64,000 nucleotides of DNA from contig NZ_LHZV01000066.1 of the NCBI RefSeq assembly GCF_001581005.1, forward strand, positions 62,001 to 126,000, in the 5' to 3' direction. A model generated the notes under the pieces. The model saw only the letters and a program-made list of their open reading frames with translations, had not been told where the DNA came from and ran no database searches. Made by a program: the position numbers and the translations under genes. Source of the DNA: Acetobacter orleanensis (GTDB lineage: Bacteria; Pseudomonadota; Alphaproteobacteria; Acetobacterales; Acetobacteraceae). Shown here in pieces: positions 54,389 through 63,129 of the stretch (the first letter of the stretch is position 1; each line of letters opens with the position of its first letter).

Positions 54389-56503
54389 TCAGGGTGCCGG
54401 GGCACCCTGCAAAGGGGAAGATACGGCGGCTGACGTTCCCTGTGTGTGCGCCCCGGCCAGCTTAACCGTAAAGCTGTTATCTGCCCGGTTCAGATCCGGG
54501 ATCATATGATCTGGATCCAGCACCGCAGACCGGATGGCCTGTTTGCCCGGTATCTGGAGCGTGACTGTATTACGCTGATACCAAGTTTCTGTCGGAATAG
54601 TGAGACGGGCGGAACTCCCGTCCATCCACGTAATGGCCAGCACCACAGGCAAGGGCAGCCAGCCCCTGTTTTCTACCTGCACCCGCGCTCCCTGCACCGG
54701 GTTGCCATTCACGTAGGAAACGGATTTCAAGCTGTAGTCCGGCCCCCAATTGTTGAAATACCAGCCCCGCCAGAACCATGAGAGGTCCTCGCCCGATTCA
54801 CTCTCCATGACACGGAAAAAGTCTGATGGTGTGGGGTGACGGAACGCCCAGAGCGCAATGTAGTGCTGGAAAGCCCGGTCAAACCGCGCTGCCCCCAGAA
54901 TCTGCTCCCGCAGTAATTGCAGCCCGTAAGCGCCCTTAAAATACGTCACGCTATGCCGGTATTTTTCGGAGACCAGATCCGCCGGTGTCATCAGCACCGG
55001 AGCCGACTTATCTTTCAGAACAGGGACAATATCGTCCGCCGGATGCCCGGTCTGCGGCGCAAATTCCACATCATGCTTGGGCGCAAATTCCCCGTGGTTG
55101 AAGTGGTCAGAGGCATAGACATCAATGAAGGTGTTGAAGCCTTCATCCATAAAGGCGTTACGGCGTTCATTGGAGCCCACAATCATCGGGAACCAGCCAT
55201 GGCCGAGTTCATGTGTTGTCACCCAGAACAGTTCTGCGCCCGCATCCTTTTTGCCATCAAACACAATGCCCGGATATTCCATGGCGGCACCATGCCCGCC
55301 GACATTTACGGCGTTCGGCCACGGGTAGGGAAACCATTTGCCCGAAAAATATTCAATCGCGTGCTTCACATACTCTGTTGAGCGATCCCATTTTGTCGCA
55401 CCAACAGCCTCTGCCGGGTAGACCGACATGGCCAGACGCGGGGCCGGGTTTTTAGTATCACTCCCCTCAAGCGGTGGCAGATCCAGCCGTGCTGCATCCC
55501 ACTGCAGCGTGGGTGAGGCTACAAACGCAACGTCACGCGTGTTGGCCATATGGAATTTCCAAGTCTGCGTCTCGGTCTGCGGCTGATGGATAATGGCCTG
55601 CACATCCTCCGCCGTGCGAATCTGAACGCGGGTTTCACTGCTCGCTGCCTGCGCTAGACGATCTCTTTCCTGTGTGCTCAGCACAGTATCAGGGTTTGTC
55701 AGCACACCGCTTCCAGCCACCAGAAACCCTTTTGGTACGGTGACGCTGTAATCAAAATCTCCGTAATCCAGATAAAATTCCTGCCCAAGATAGGGGGCGG
55801 TATCCCAACCGCGCTGGTCATCATACACCGCCATGCGGGGGTAAAACTGGGCGATTTCATACATCTCGCCATCCCGGTTCTGGCTGAACGCCGTGCGACC
55901 ACCCCACTCACCGGGAACGGTATAATGCCATGAAATTTTGAGGGTAAGATGCCCGCCCTTCCCCGCCAGAACCTGCGGCAAGGCGAGTTGCATACGAGTG
56001 TCTGAAACAACCGGCGTTAGCGGAATGTCCTTACCGTCCACGTTCAGCGCGACAGCTTCGATAGTCACCCCGTCTGAATGATCCTGATGCCGCTGCGGCG
56101 CGGCATACGCCCCGCGTGAACCTTCCTGATAGATATTCTGGTCAAGCTGAAGCCAAAGTGTGGAAAGAGTATCCGGGCTGTTATTGGTGTAGGTCAGTGT
56201 TTCACTGCCGCTCAGGCTATGTGTGGCCGGGTCAATCTGCACATGGATGTCGTAATCCGCCCTATTTTTCCAAGCCATCGGGCCGGGTGCCCCATTGCCT
56301 GAATGATAGGCGTTAACAGGCTGCGGATAGCTCAGCGGGGCGAATATCTGGAATGGGTCCGGCTCAGCAGCCCATGCGGCTGAGACCATGCTCCCCGCCA
56401 GCAGAGCGGCCAGTAATCCCCCCCTGATAGGAGGAAGCAATTTTAAAACCCACGCTTTTTCTGAACGACCAGACACCATGACCCCACTTTTCTCACGAAG
56501 CAT
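54389..56503 (-). CDS. Secreted M1-family metallopeptidase
   Basis: A 704-residue zinc aminopeptidase-like enzyme. It has an N-terminal signal peptide (a basic start, then GGLLAALLAGSMVSAAWAAEPD). The catalytic motif HELGHGWFPMIVGSNERRNAFMDE is a perfect HExxH-x18-E zinc site. GAAMEYPG stands in for the GAMEN substrate motif, as in the cold-active or archaeal-like M1 group. ATG 56503 is used; ATG 56479 is also possible. It should act in the periplasm or outside on peptides. The substrate is unknown. Confidence 0.87.
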   Translation of the reverse strand: MLREKSGVMVSGRSEKAWVLKLLPPIRGGLLAALLAGSMVSAAWAAEPDPFQIFAPLSYPQPVNAYHSGNGAPGPMAWKNRADYDIHVQIDPATHSLSGSETLTYTNNSPDTLSTLWLQLDQNIYQEGSRGAYAAPQRHQDHSDGVTIEAVALNVDGKDIPLTPVVSDTRMQLALPQVLAGKGGHLTLKISWHYTVPGEWGGRTAFSQNRDGEMYEIAQFYPRMAVYDDQRGWDTAPYLGQEFYLDYGDFDYSVTVPKGFLVAGSGVLTNPDTVLSTQERDRLAQAASSETRVQIRTAEDVQAIIHQPQTETQTWKFHMANTRDVAFVASPTLQWDAARLDLPPLEGSDTKNPAPRLAMSVYPAEAVGATKWDRSTEYVKHAIEYFSGKWFPYPWPNAVNVGGHGAAMEYPGIVFDGKKDAGAELFWVTTHELGHGWFPMIVGSNERRNAFMDEGFNTFIDVYASDHFNHGEFAPKHDVEFAPQTGHPADDIVPVLKDKSAPVLMTPADLVSEKYRHSVTYFKGAYGLQLLREQILGAARFDRAFQHYIALWAFRHPTPSDFFRVMESESGEDLSWFWRGWYFNNWGPDYSLKSVSYVNGNPVQGARVQVENRGWLPLPVVLAITWMDGSSARLTIPTETWYQRNTVTLQIPGKQAIRSAVLDPDHMIPDLNRADNSFTVKLAGAHTQGTSAAVSSPLQGAPAP

Positions 56504-56541
56504 TTTCTACCTGAAAGACTAAATTAAAATGATACCGAAAT

Positions 56542-56587
56542 AAAAGAAAGGCCGCACGGGATGAACAACATCCCACTGCGGCCTTTC
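56542..56587 (-). terminator. Terminator of the Gly/Tyr/Trp-rich secreted protein gene
   Basis: GAAAGGCCGCA (56546-56556) pairs with TGCGGCCTTTC (56577-56587), with an inner GGGATG/CATCCC stem. On the minus strand it is followed by TTTTATTT. Confidence 0.88.
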
Positions 56588-56604
56588 TGGCAGATAAAAA
56601 CGGA

Positions 56605-57294
56605 TCAGCGCTTATCACAGCTTTCCGTCAAAGAATTGAAGAAGCGCCCTGCGCTGCAATGCACCACGTCGGAACGCTGCTGTGTGGCCGGAACTGGAGC
56701 CTGCGGAGCATTTTCATAATAGGTGGGTTGCGCGACGTCAGACGGATAGCCTCCCTGTGCCACAGGAGCTTCCGCAGGCTGCGCGTAGTAGGACGGAGGG
56801 GCATACATGGTTTGCGGAGCCATGGTTTCCGGCGGCATAGAGGGAGGAGGTGGTGCCACAATGATCGTCTGCTGAGGCTGATAACTCTCTTCCGCGGAAG
56901 ACGCGACCACAGAGCCCAATGCCAGTCCGGCAACGGAGCCATAGGCAAACGGTGCGCCCCAACCCCAACCGCCGCCCCAGTAGGGATTACCCCAGCCGCC
57001 ATACCCCCAGCCATAGCGGGGATATCCCCAGCCATAACCACGATAGCCGGGATACCCCCAACCAGCACGGTAATAGCCTCCGGGCCGCCACCCCCAGCGT
57101 GGTCCACCACCCCAGTAGGGACGGCCGCCCCAGCCGCCGCGCCCCCAACCCGCATGATAGTAGCCTCCCGGCCCACCCCAACCGAACCCGGCGTGGAATC
57201 CACCACCATGATGCGCCAACGCTGCGGGAGACAGAGCGCAGCCCAGCAGCAAGCACGCTGCCAACCGCCCATACTGACGTGACGTGCGTTTCAT
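56605..57294 (-). CDS. Secreted Gly/Tyr/Trp-rich protein
   Basis: A 229-residue protein with a Sec signal peptide (MKRTSRQYGRLAACLLLGCALSPAALA) followed by about 85 residues of Gly-Tyr-Trp-Arg-Pro repeats (GYRGYGWGYPRYGWGYGGWG). A short hydrophobic patch (APFAYGSVAGLALGSVVA), a Pro/Gln/Ala-rich part and a terminal CSAGRFFNSLTESC with two Cys come after. Proteins of this type are envelope-associated or periplasmic and have no known function. The start ATG 57294 has AGGGGACAG upstream; the frame extends 17 codons further but the signal peptide begins here. Confidence 0.75.
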   Translation of the reverse strand: MKRTSRQYGRLAACLLLGCALSPAALAHHGGGFHAGFGWGGPGGYYHAGWGRGGWGGRPYWGGGPRWGWRPGGYYRAGWGYPGYRGYGWGYPRYGWGYGGWGNPYWGGGWGWGAPFAYGSVAGLALGSVVASSAEESYQPQQTIIVAPPPPSMPPETMAPQTMYAPPSYYAQPAEAPVAQGGYPSDVAQPTYYENAPQAPVPATQQRSDVVHCSAGRFFNSLTESCDKR

Positions 57295-57627
57295 TTTCTG
57301 TCCCCTCGTTATGGCACGCGTGTCTGGCCTGTTTTGTGCAGACACGTCTTTCCATGATTAAAGAAGTGGGAAATCGTTTAACGAATGTCCAGATCAAGGA
57401 AGCCAGAGGGTCTCTGGACTTCTACTCTATTTGACACAGATAACAGCTTTCCCACCATCTAAAGCAGGATAATGGACGCCTGATACGGCAATCTGATGGC
57501 TGAATACGGCTGAGTGCGTCAGGCTGCCGTGCATAAAATGCAAAAAATGCCTCTGCATTTTTGCCATAATTTATCCGCCAGCAAGGCTGACGGGTCGTAG
57601 AATTTGGGGATTTTTACGGGAAAGATC
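57295..57627. other. Gene-free stretch between the secreted protein gene and tRNA-Pro
   Basis: 333 bp with no supportable gene. It contains the terminator of tRNA-Pro (57536-57562) and should hold the promoter of the secreted-protein gene. Nothing else is seen. Confidence 0.6.
57536..57562 (-). terminator. Terminator of tRNA-Pro
   Basis: AAAAATGC (57543-57550) and GCATTTTT (57555-57562) form a short stem with a CTCT loop. On the minus strand it ends GCATTTTTTGCATTTT, about 65 bp past the tRNA. Confidence 0.7.
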
Positions 57628-57704
57628 TGGTCGGAGTGAGAGGATTCGAACCTCCGGCCCCTGCGTCCCGAACACAGTGCTCTACCAGGCTGAGCTACAC
57701 TCCG
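57628..57704 (-). tRNA. tRNA-Pro (CGG)
   Basis: Minus-strand cloverleaf with acceptor CGGAGTG/CACTCCG, anticodon loop TTCGGGA (anticodon CGG), T arm GAGGTTCGAATCCTC and encoded CCA. Confidence 0.96.
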
Positions 57705-57784
57705 ATGACCGTGAGCGGGCTATACGCCTCTCCGGTCATCTTAGCAAGAGCCGAAACGCAGAGAAGTGCACTTCTCTGGCTGCT

Positions 57785-58369
57785 TTACAGTTGTTCAACA
57801 GGCACGCGGCCCGATTTTTCAGCATTCTGGGAATAAAGCAGAGCGGTTTCCACGTCAGGCACAGCCTGAATCATGGCGCGAGCAGTTGCCGCCGCAAAGC
57901 CCTGCTCCACGGCAACATCCAACGCGGCAAGAAGCGCGTCTGCCCAGTTTTCAACATTGATCAGGATAATCGGTTTATGGTGTCGCCCCAGTTGCTTCCA
58001 TGTCAGAATTTCCATCATTTCATCAAAAGTGCCAAAACCGCCGGGAAGAATCCAGAATGCATCCGCCCGTGAAAACATGATCTGCTTCCGGGTATGCATG
58101 GAATCCGTCACAATCAGTTCCGCGACGCCTTCGTGCATTTTCTCCCGGCTTTCCAGAAAATCGGGAATAACACCTGTTACCACTCCGCCCGCACACAGTG
58201 TGGCATCCGCCACAACGCCCATCAGCCCATGCGCCCCACCGCCATACACCAGACGAATGCCAGCCTTTGCCAATGTCTGGCCCGTAAGCTGCGCAGCCTG
58301 CTTGTAAAGCGGGCTTGTGCCAAAGCGAGAGCCGCAGAAAACGGCAACGGCGTTCAGGGTTGAGGGCAT
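57785..58369 (-). CDS. LOG-family nucleotide phosphoribohydrolase
   Basis: A 194-residue Rossmann-fold protein with the LOG signature PGGFGTFDEMMEILTWKQLG and the N-terminal VAVFCGSRFGTSPLYKQAA. Family members cleave nucleoside 5'-monophosphates, releasing ribose 5-phosphate, and in some organisms activate cytokinins. The real substrate here is not known. It is encoded between tRNA-Pro and an MFS gene, in the same direction as the latter. Confidence 0.88.
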   Translation of the reverse strand: MPSTLNAVAVFCGSRFGTSPLYKQAAQLTGQTLAKAGIRLVYGGGAHGLMGVVADATLCAGGVVTGVIPDFLESREKMHEGVAELIVTDSMHTRKQIMFSRADAFWILPGGFGTFDEMMEILTWKQLGRHHKPIILINVENWADALLAALDVAVEQGFAAATARAMIQAVPDVETALLYSQNAEKSGRVPVEQL

Positions 58370-58456
58370 GCGATCCTTTTCCTTCTTTTTGAGTAACTCA
58401 AAACCATACCGTGTTCTGGCGTCTTCTGCAGGCTGGAAAAACTTTACGAGCCCGTC

Positions 58457-59662
58457 TCAAAGCCCAAGGTGCGTTCGCCGTTTGAGAATAACGCATAGCC
58501 CAACCCCGACAAGACTGACACACGCGGCAGCCTGAAAAACCGCGCCGTAGCCCCAGAGAGGGATCATCAACCCCAGCAGAGGGCCGGAAATACCGATGGC
58601 AATATCCAGACAGACCGAGAAAGCCCCAATAGCGGCCCCTTTACTCTCTGGCCCTATCTGCGCCACAGCACCCACACCAAGGGCCGGAAACACCAAGGAG
58701 AACCCTGCCCCGGTCAAAGCGGCCCCGGCATCCGCCCACAACGCGCTATGCCCAAAAGCCAAGACAAGCAGGCCCAACGCCTCCACAAACAGCGAGACAC
58801 CGGCGACAGCGTTTCCACCCCGCTTTGCTATCTGTCTGGTAAAGGCAAAGCGTGTCAGCACAAATGTCAGTCCGAACAACGCCAGCGCAAAGGCTGCTCC
58901 ACTCCAGTTCTGGTCTGAGAAATACAGAGCCAGCATAGCGGAAATAGCCCCAAACCCAACGGACCCGGCGGCGAGAGCTAAGCCATAAGGCAGCACACGC
59001 CCCAAAACTGTGAAAAACGAAGGCTGTTTGCCTGCCTCCAGCGGCGGCACAGCAGGCTGACGCATGGCCAGCGGAATACCAATGCCCATCAGCACAGCAG
59101 AGAGCAGTCCAACCCCTGCAAATCCATGAAGAACAGGCGCTGAAACACTATGATAAATCAGGGTCGCTATAGGGGCGCCCAGCGCAATACCGCCATAGGA
59201 ACACACGCCGTTCCATGAAATGACCTGAGCCGTCCGGCTGACGCCTGCCCGGCGGATATTCCAGACAATAACCGCCGTTGCCACCCAGCTTTCAGCAAAG
59301 CCCAACGCAATTCGGCCCGAGAGCACAAACAGCAGGGAAACAAGAGGCAAAGAGGTCAACACGCCAGCCGTGGCTAGGAGCAGGCCTGAGAGAACCCCAG
59401 TGCTCAGGCCCATCAGCACCACGCGTTTTGGGCCACCTGTATCAATGCGTTTGCCTGCGCCAATTCGTGACGCAAAAGTTGCCAGATACTGCACCGAGAC
59501 CGCAAACCCGGCCATGGCTGAACTGAAACCCAACTTTTCTCGCACAAACAGCGGCACGACAGCCATCTGTAGGCCAATGTCTATGTAACAAAATAACGTA
59601 AAAACCACGACAGCCAGAATAACAAACGTCATCGAGGGTGTGCGGACAGCCTCTTCCGACAT
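58457..59662 (-). CDS. MFS transporter (YhhS-like)
   Basis: A 401-residue 12-helix transporter. SMTFVILAVVVFTLFCYIDIGLQMAVVPLFVREKLG begins the first helix pair, and RIGAGKRIDTGGPKRVVLMG is motif A. The organisation and length match the YhhS-like group, whose substrates are mostly undefined. The open frame reaches about 300 bp further upstream, past the divergent Nudix gene start, but ATG 59662 with GAGGAA before it is the likely start. Confidence 0.82.
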   Translation of the reverse strand: MSEEAVRTPSMTFVILAVVVFTLFCYIDIGLQMAVVPLFVREKLGFSSAMAGFAVSVQYLATFASRIGAGKRIDTGGPKRVVLMGLSTGVLSGLLLATAGVLTSLPLVSLLFVLSGRIALGFAESWVATAVIVWNIRRAGVSRTAQVISWNGVCSYGGIALGAPIATLIYHSVSAPVLHGFAGVGLLSAVLMGIGIPLAMRQPAVPPLEAGKQPSFFTVLGRVLPYGLALAAGSVGFGAISAMLALYFSDQNWSGAAFALALFGLTFVLTRFAFTRQIAKRGGNAVAGVSLFVEALGLLVLAFGHSALWADAGAALTGAGFSLVFPALGVGAVAQIGPESKGAAIGAFSVCLDIAIGISGPLLGLMIPLWGYGAVFQAAACVSLVGVGLCVILKRRTHLGL

Positions 59663-59731
59663 GAAACATTCCTCAGAAATTAGTGCTATAAGAGCGTTTA
59701 AGACCCCATTTTCAGACGAAAGACCCGTTCC

Positions 59732-60307
59732 ATGACGAAGCCTCTTCCTGACGCTGGCGGATATGTCACGCTTTCTTCCCGTATTGCCTATGAAAACCCA
59801 TGGACCCGCGTAAGGGAAGACATCATTCGCCGCCCCAACGGAAAAGACGGGCTCTATGGCGTTGTGGAGCGCGGTCAATTTGTTGTTATCCTGCCACTGG
59901 GAGAGACAGCAGACGGTCAACGCACCGTAACACTGGTCAACCAGTATCGCTATCCCATCGGCCAACGCCTGTGGGAATTGCCTATGGGAATGTGGGAAGA
60001 TCGGCCTGATGCCAAACCGGATAGTCTGGCAGCCGGAGAACTACAGGAAGAAACCGGGCTGATTGCCAAAACCCTGCATCATGCTGGCATTGTGTATCAG
60101 GGAGCAGGCTTCACCACTCAAAAAGGGCACGTCTACCTCGCTACCGGCCTGACACAAGGGCCATGTGCGCGGGAAGAAACAGAGCAGGATATGACCTGCC
60201 ATACGCTTTTACTGGACGATGTTGAAGAGATGATCCGTAAAAACGAGATCACCTGCATGGTCACTCTTTCTGCCTTCGGCCTGCTGCGGAGTCAGAGATT
60301 GATTTAA
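59732..60307 (+). CDS. Nudix hydrolase (ADP-ribose pyrophosphatase-like)
   Basis: A 191-residue hydrolase of nucleotide-diphosphate derivatives. The RLWELPMGMWEDRP segment leads to the Nudix helix LAAGELQEETGL. That box is divergent: the usual Arg of REUxEE is Gly, and the spacing to the Gly-containing loop is two residues longer. The catalytic glutamates are kept. The fold otherwise resembles ADP-ribose pyrophosphatases. It is divergent from the MFS gene, with about 70 bp between the starts. Confidence 0.85.
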   Translation: MTKPLPDAGGYVTLSSRIAYENPWTRVREDIIRRPNGKDGLYGVVERGQFVVILPLGETADGQRTVTLVNQYRYPIGQRLWELPMGMWEDRPDAKPDSLAAGELQEETGLIAKTLHHAGIVYQGAGFTTQKGHVYLATGLTQGPCAREETEQDMTCHTLLLDDVEEMIRKNEITCMVTLSAFGLLRSQRLI

Positions 60308-60456
60308 AAAACACATACCTGTGCAGGGTTTTGCAGGACTTTATTTATTCGCTTACATATTATTTTGAAAATTTCTTTTGTAGAATGGTTTTTTATAAAA
60401 ATATAAAATATTCGGCGTCAGGACTGTAAGTTTCATCCTGCCTTTCTAAAAATCGC

Positions 60457-60520
60457 TACGGCCTGACTCTGCTTACGCATGCAGAAAAATTCTACCTTTT
60501 GAAAACAGAGACAGGCCGTA
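60457..60520. repeat. Long inverted repeat downstream of the Nudix gene
   Basis: TACGGCCTG and CTCTG (60457-60471) pair with CAGAG and CAGGCCGTA (60506-60520), with a single A-A mismatch, enclosing a 34-nt loop. It lies between the convergent Nudix and hemJ genes. It could be a shared terminator or a small structured RNA; no strong T run follows. Confidence 0.5.
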
Positions 60521-60531
60521 TTTGCTATTAT

Positions 60532-60984
60532 TCAAAATGGTCGAACAATGACCATAATAACAATAATCATCATCAAAACTGTCGGCACTTCATTCGCTAT
60601 CCGATAAAACCGTTCCGAATGAGAATTGCGGTCTTCTGAAAACTCTCGCCGCCAACGGGCACAAAATCCATGAAATGCAAACATACCGACTAGCGCAGTC
60701 AATTTGCAGTGCCACCAGCCAGCATGCCAGTCTACACTGCCCGGTGTGAGCACCAGCAGCACCCCAAACAGCAGGCTGGCACACATCGCCGGATTGATAA
60801 TAGCGCGCAACAACCGACGCTCCATGATTTTGAAGCGCTCACTCTCTTCTGACCCGATACGCACCTGACAGTGATAGACGAACAGGCGTGGCAGGTAGAA
60901 AAGCCCAGCCATCCACGCCATGACAGACATGACATGAAATGCCAGAATCCAGCGTACCCAAGGCAGAAGCGCGTCAATGGTCAT
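60532..60984 (-). CDS. hemJ: Protoporphyrinogen oxidase HemJ
   Basis: A 150-residue four-helix membrane protein. The N-terminal VRWILAFHVMSVMAWMAGLFYLPRLFVYH holds the conserved His and YLPRLFVYH motif of HemJ, and ERRLLRAIINPAM is also typical. It oxidises protoporphyrinogen IX in heme synthesis. It is two bases downstream of the HAD gene and near hemE, supporting a heme-biosynthesis operon. Confidence 0.9.
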   Translation of the reverse strand: MTIDALLPWVRWILAFHVMSVMAWMAGLFYLPRLFVYHCQVRIGSEESERFKIMERRLLRAIINPAMCASLLFGVLLVLTPGSVDWHAGWWHCKLTALVGMFAFHGFCARWRREFSEDRNSHSERFYRIANEVPTVLMMIIVIMVIVRPF

Positions 60985-60986
60985 GG

Positions 60987-61682
60987 TTATTTACCCTGAT
61001 TATGCAAAGCTTTTTGCAGAAGTGGTACAAACTCTGAAAGATGATGAATACGAACAAGGTTCGGCCATTCCGGCACAGGCTCAGCCCCCGGACGGAGCAG
61101 CACACACATCATGCCTGCATCCACAGCAGCACGCGCGCCCGTATTGCTATCTTCCAGAACCACGCAGTTTGCAGGATCAACCCCTTCCTGTGCTGCGGCA
61201 TGCAGATACACATCGGGACGCGGTTTGGGTATGCCCATATCCCGCGCCGAATGAATGCGATCTGTAAAATAATGCGTCATATCCGTTGCTATGAATTTTG
61301 CATCCATTTCTTCCGTAGAGGAATTAGACCCAACACGCACCGGCAAACCCAGTTTTTTAACGCCTTCCAGCATGGCATGTACGCCATCAATGGGTTCCAC
61401 GCCTTGCTTCATGGCCTCAACAAAACGCTTCTGGACACGATCAGCCCAGTCAGACCCAAGAGATTTTCCGGTTTTCTTTTCAATATCTTTCTGAATTTCC
61501 GGCAACGCCATGCCGGAGAATTCTTCAACCGCTTTGTCAGGCGGAATAGTCAGGCCAGCAGCGCGGGCTTCTTCTGCGCTAATCCGGCAACAGGTCTGCT
61601 CACTATCAACCAGAACACCATCACAGTCGAAAATAACAAGTTTCAGTTGGCCTTCAGGAGACAGTGCTAAAGCCTGTGTCAC
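60987..61682 (-). CDS. HAD-superfamily hydrolase (phosphoglycolate phosphatase/beta-PGM-like)
   Basis: A 231-residue phosphatase. The nucleophile motif I is LVIFDCDGVLVDSE, motif II is GSNSSTEEM, and motif III/IV is IPKPRPDVYLHAA with CVVLEDSNTGARAAVDAG. The cap domain is of the helical C1 type, so it acts on a small phosphorylated metabolite, unknown here. Its start overlaps the hemE stop by four bases and it leads directly into hemJ. Confidence 0.87.
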   Translation of the reverse strand: MTQALALSPEGQLKLVIFDCDGVLVDSEQTCCRISAEEARAAGLTIPPDKAVEEFSGMALPEIQKDIEKKTGKSLGSDWADRVQKRFVEAMKQGVEPIDGVHAMLEGVKKLGLPVRVGSNSSTEEMDAKFIATDMTHYFTDRIHSARDMGIPKPRPDVYLHAAAQEGVDPANCVVLEDSNTGARAAVDAGMMCVLLRPGAEPVPEWPNLVRIHHLSEFVPLLQKALHNQGK

Positions 61683-62761
61683 AACTCGCTCTCCCGCACT
61701 GTTTTGACCAGATCCGCCACATGCTCAACCGGCGTTTGCGGCAGAACACCATGCCCAAGGTTGAAGACATGCGCGCGGCCACGGCCTGCGTTCCGCACCG
61801 CAAGGGCTTCACGCCGCATGGCCTCACCACCAGCCAAAACCGCAACAGGATCAAGATTTCCCTGAAGGGCAACATGCTCCGGCACCAACGTGCGCACTGT
61901 GGCAAGATCAGCCCCGGTATCAAGAGCCAGTACATCCACGCCAGTTTCACGGGCGTATTCTGCAACCATTACGCCACCAAGCCGAGGGAACCCGATAACA
62001 CGCACGGAGGGGTGACGGGCTTTGATGGTCTGCACGATCTGGCGAGTGGGCGCGATAACATGCTTGCGGAATTCAGAAGGCGATAACAGGCCTGCCCAGG
62101 AATCAAACAGCATGACAGCCTCAGCACCGGCTTCAATCTGGGCGCAGAGATAGGTTGCTGTCTGTTCTGTCAGAAGCGCCATCAGGCGATCAAACAAAGC
62201 AGGTTCTGAAAACGCCATGGTCCGGGTCGTGGCAAATTCACGCGAGCCGCCGCCTTCCACCATGTAGCAGGCAACAGTGAAGGGAGAGCCGGTAAAGCCG
62301 AGGAGCGTTGTCGCTCCGCCTTTAGCCGCACCTATATCGTCTGGTCCATCAAGAATGCGTCTCAGGCGGGACAATGTTTCCAGAACAGGAGCCGTTACCT
62401 CTGCAATGCGTTCCGGGTCGAGTTTTGCCACATCAGCTTCACTGCGAATGGCACCCAGAACAGGGCCGGTGCCTTCTACAAACTCAAGAGACTGTCCCAT
62501 TGCCCATGGCAGAATGAGAATGTCGGAAAACAGGATGGCGCCATCCATGCCAAAGCGACGGATAGGCTGCAAAGTCAGCTCTGTCGCAATATCTGGTGTC
62601 ATGCAGCGTGTCAGAAAATCGGCTCTGGCGCGCATGGCCCGGAATTCGGGCAGGAAACGTCCTGCCTGCCGCATCAGCCACATTGGCGGTGGCCAGACAG
62701 CCTCACCGTTCAATGTTCTGAGCAGGCGTTTGGAGGGGGGGATATCTGTCTTGCTGGTCAT
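61679..62761 (-). CDS. hemE: Uroporphyrinogen decarboxylase
   Basis: A 360-residue enzyme converting uroporphyrinogen III to coproporphyrinogen III. The family N-terminal signature PPMWLMRQAGRFLPEFR is present, followed by the catalytic-pocket FSDILILPWAMGQ, and the second signature MLFDSWAGLLSPSEF is visible. It heads the hemE-HAD-hemJ operon. Its promoter must lie in the putative origin region immediately upstream, a gene order known from Caulobacter and Rickettsia. Confidence 0.96.
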   Translation of the reverse strand: MTSKTDIPPSKRLLRTLNGEAVWPPPMWLMRQAGRFLPEFRAMRARADFLTRCMTPDIATELTLQPIRRFGMDGAILFSDILILPWAMGQSLEFVEGTGPVLGAIRSEADVAKLDPERIAEVTAPVLETLSRLRRILDGPDDIGAAKGGATTLLGFTGSPFTVACYMVEGGGSREFATTRTMAFSEPALFDRLMALLTEQTATYLCAQIEAGAEAVMLFDSWAGLLSPSEFRKHVIAPTRQIVQTIKARHPSVRVIGFPRLGGVMVAEYARETGVDVLALDTGADLATVRTLVPEHVALQGNLDPVAVLAGGEAMRREALAVRNAGRGRAHVFNLGHGVLPQTPVEHVADLVKTVRESEL

Positions 62762-63129
62762 GGCCTGAAGTCCTGCACGTCTTTGTCCAACCTGTCCACG
62801 GTCCTAAAATATAAAATAAAAGAATAGAAATGGATTTAGAGGTTAAAGGGTACTGTGGATGACGGGGTACCCACCATTCCAAAAATGTACCCCATCTTTC
62901 CCACACTGTGTACAGATTACAGACCGTTGGAAATGCTAAGGTTTTCAGAGTTATCCAGAGTGTACCCAAATGGGGCTGTGTACAACTCACCGGTTCATGA
63001 CTCTTGTGAGTTGTGCACGGTACTCGGTACGGGCTTGTCACGATCACCGTACAATCCACATGTACCCCGGTACTCAGGAGAGTACTCACAGCCCCCTTAT
63101 TGCTTAGTACCTGAAAGAGACTCGCTTCG
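62762..63129. other. Candidate replication origin (oriC) between hemE and maf
   Basis: A gene-free 368-bp interval. It has an AT-rich stretch (62804-62847, a possible unwinding element) and DnaA-box-like 9-mers: TCATCCACA (minus, 62854-62862), TTATCCAGA (62951-62959) and CAATCCACA (63052-63060). It also has fourteen GTAC tetramers between 62850 and 63145, often as GGTACT/AGTACT or TGTACCC. GANTC methylation sites occur at its right edge. In Caulobacter and Rickettsia the origin lies beside hemE. Apparent frames here contain no conserved protein. Origin function is inference. Confidence 0.7.
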
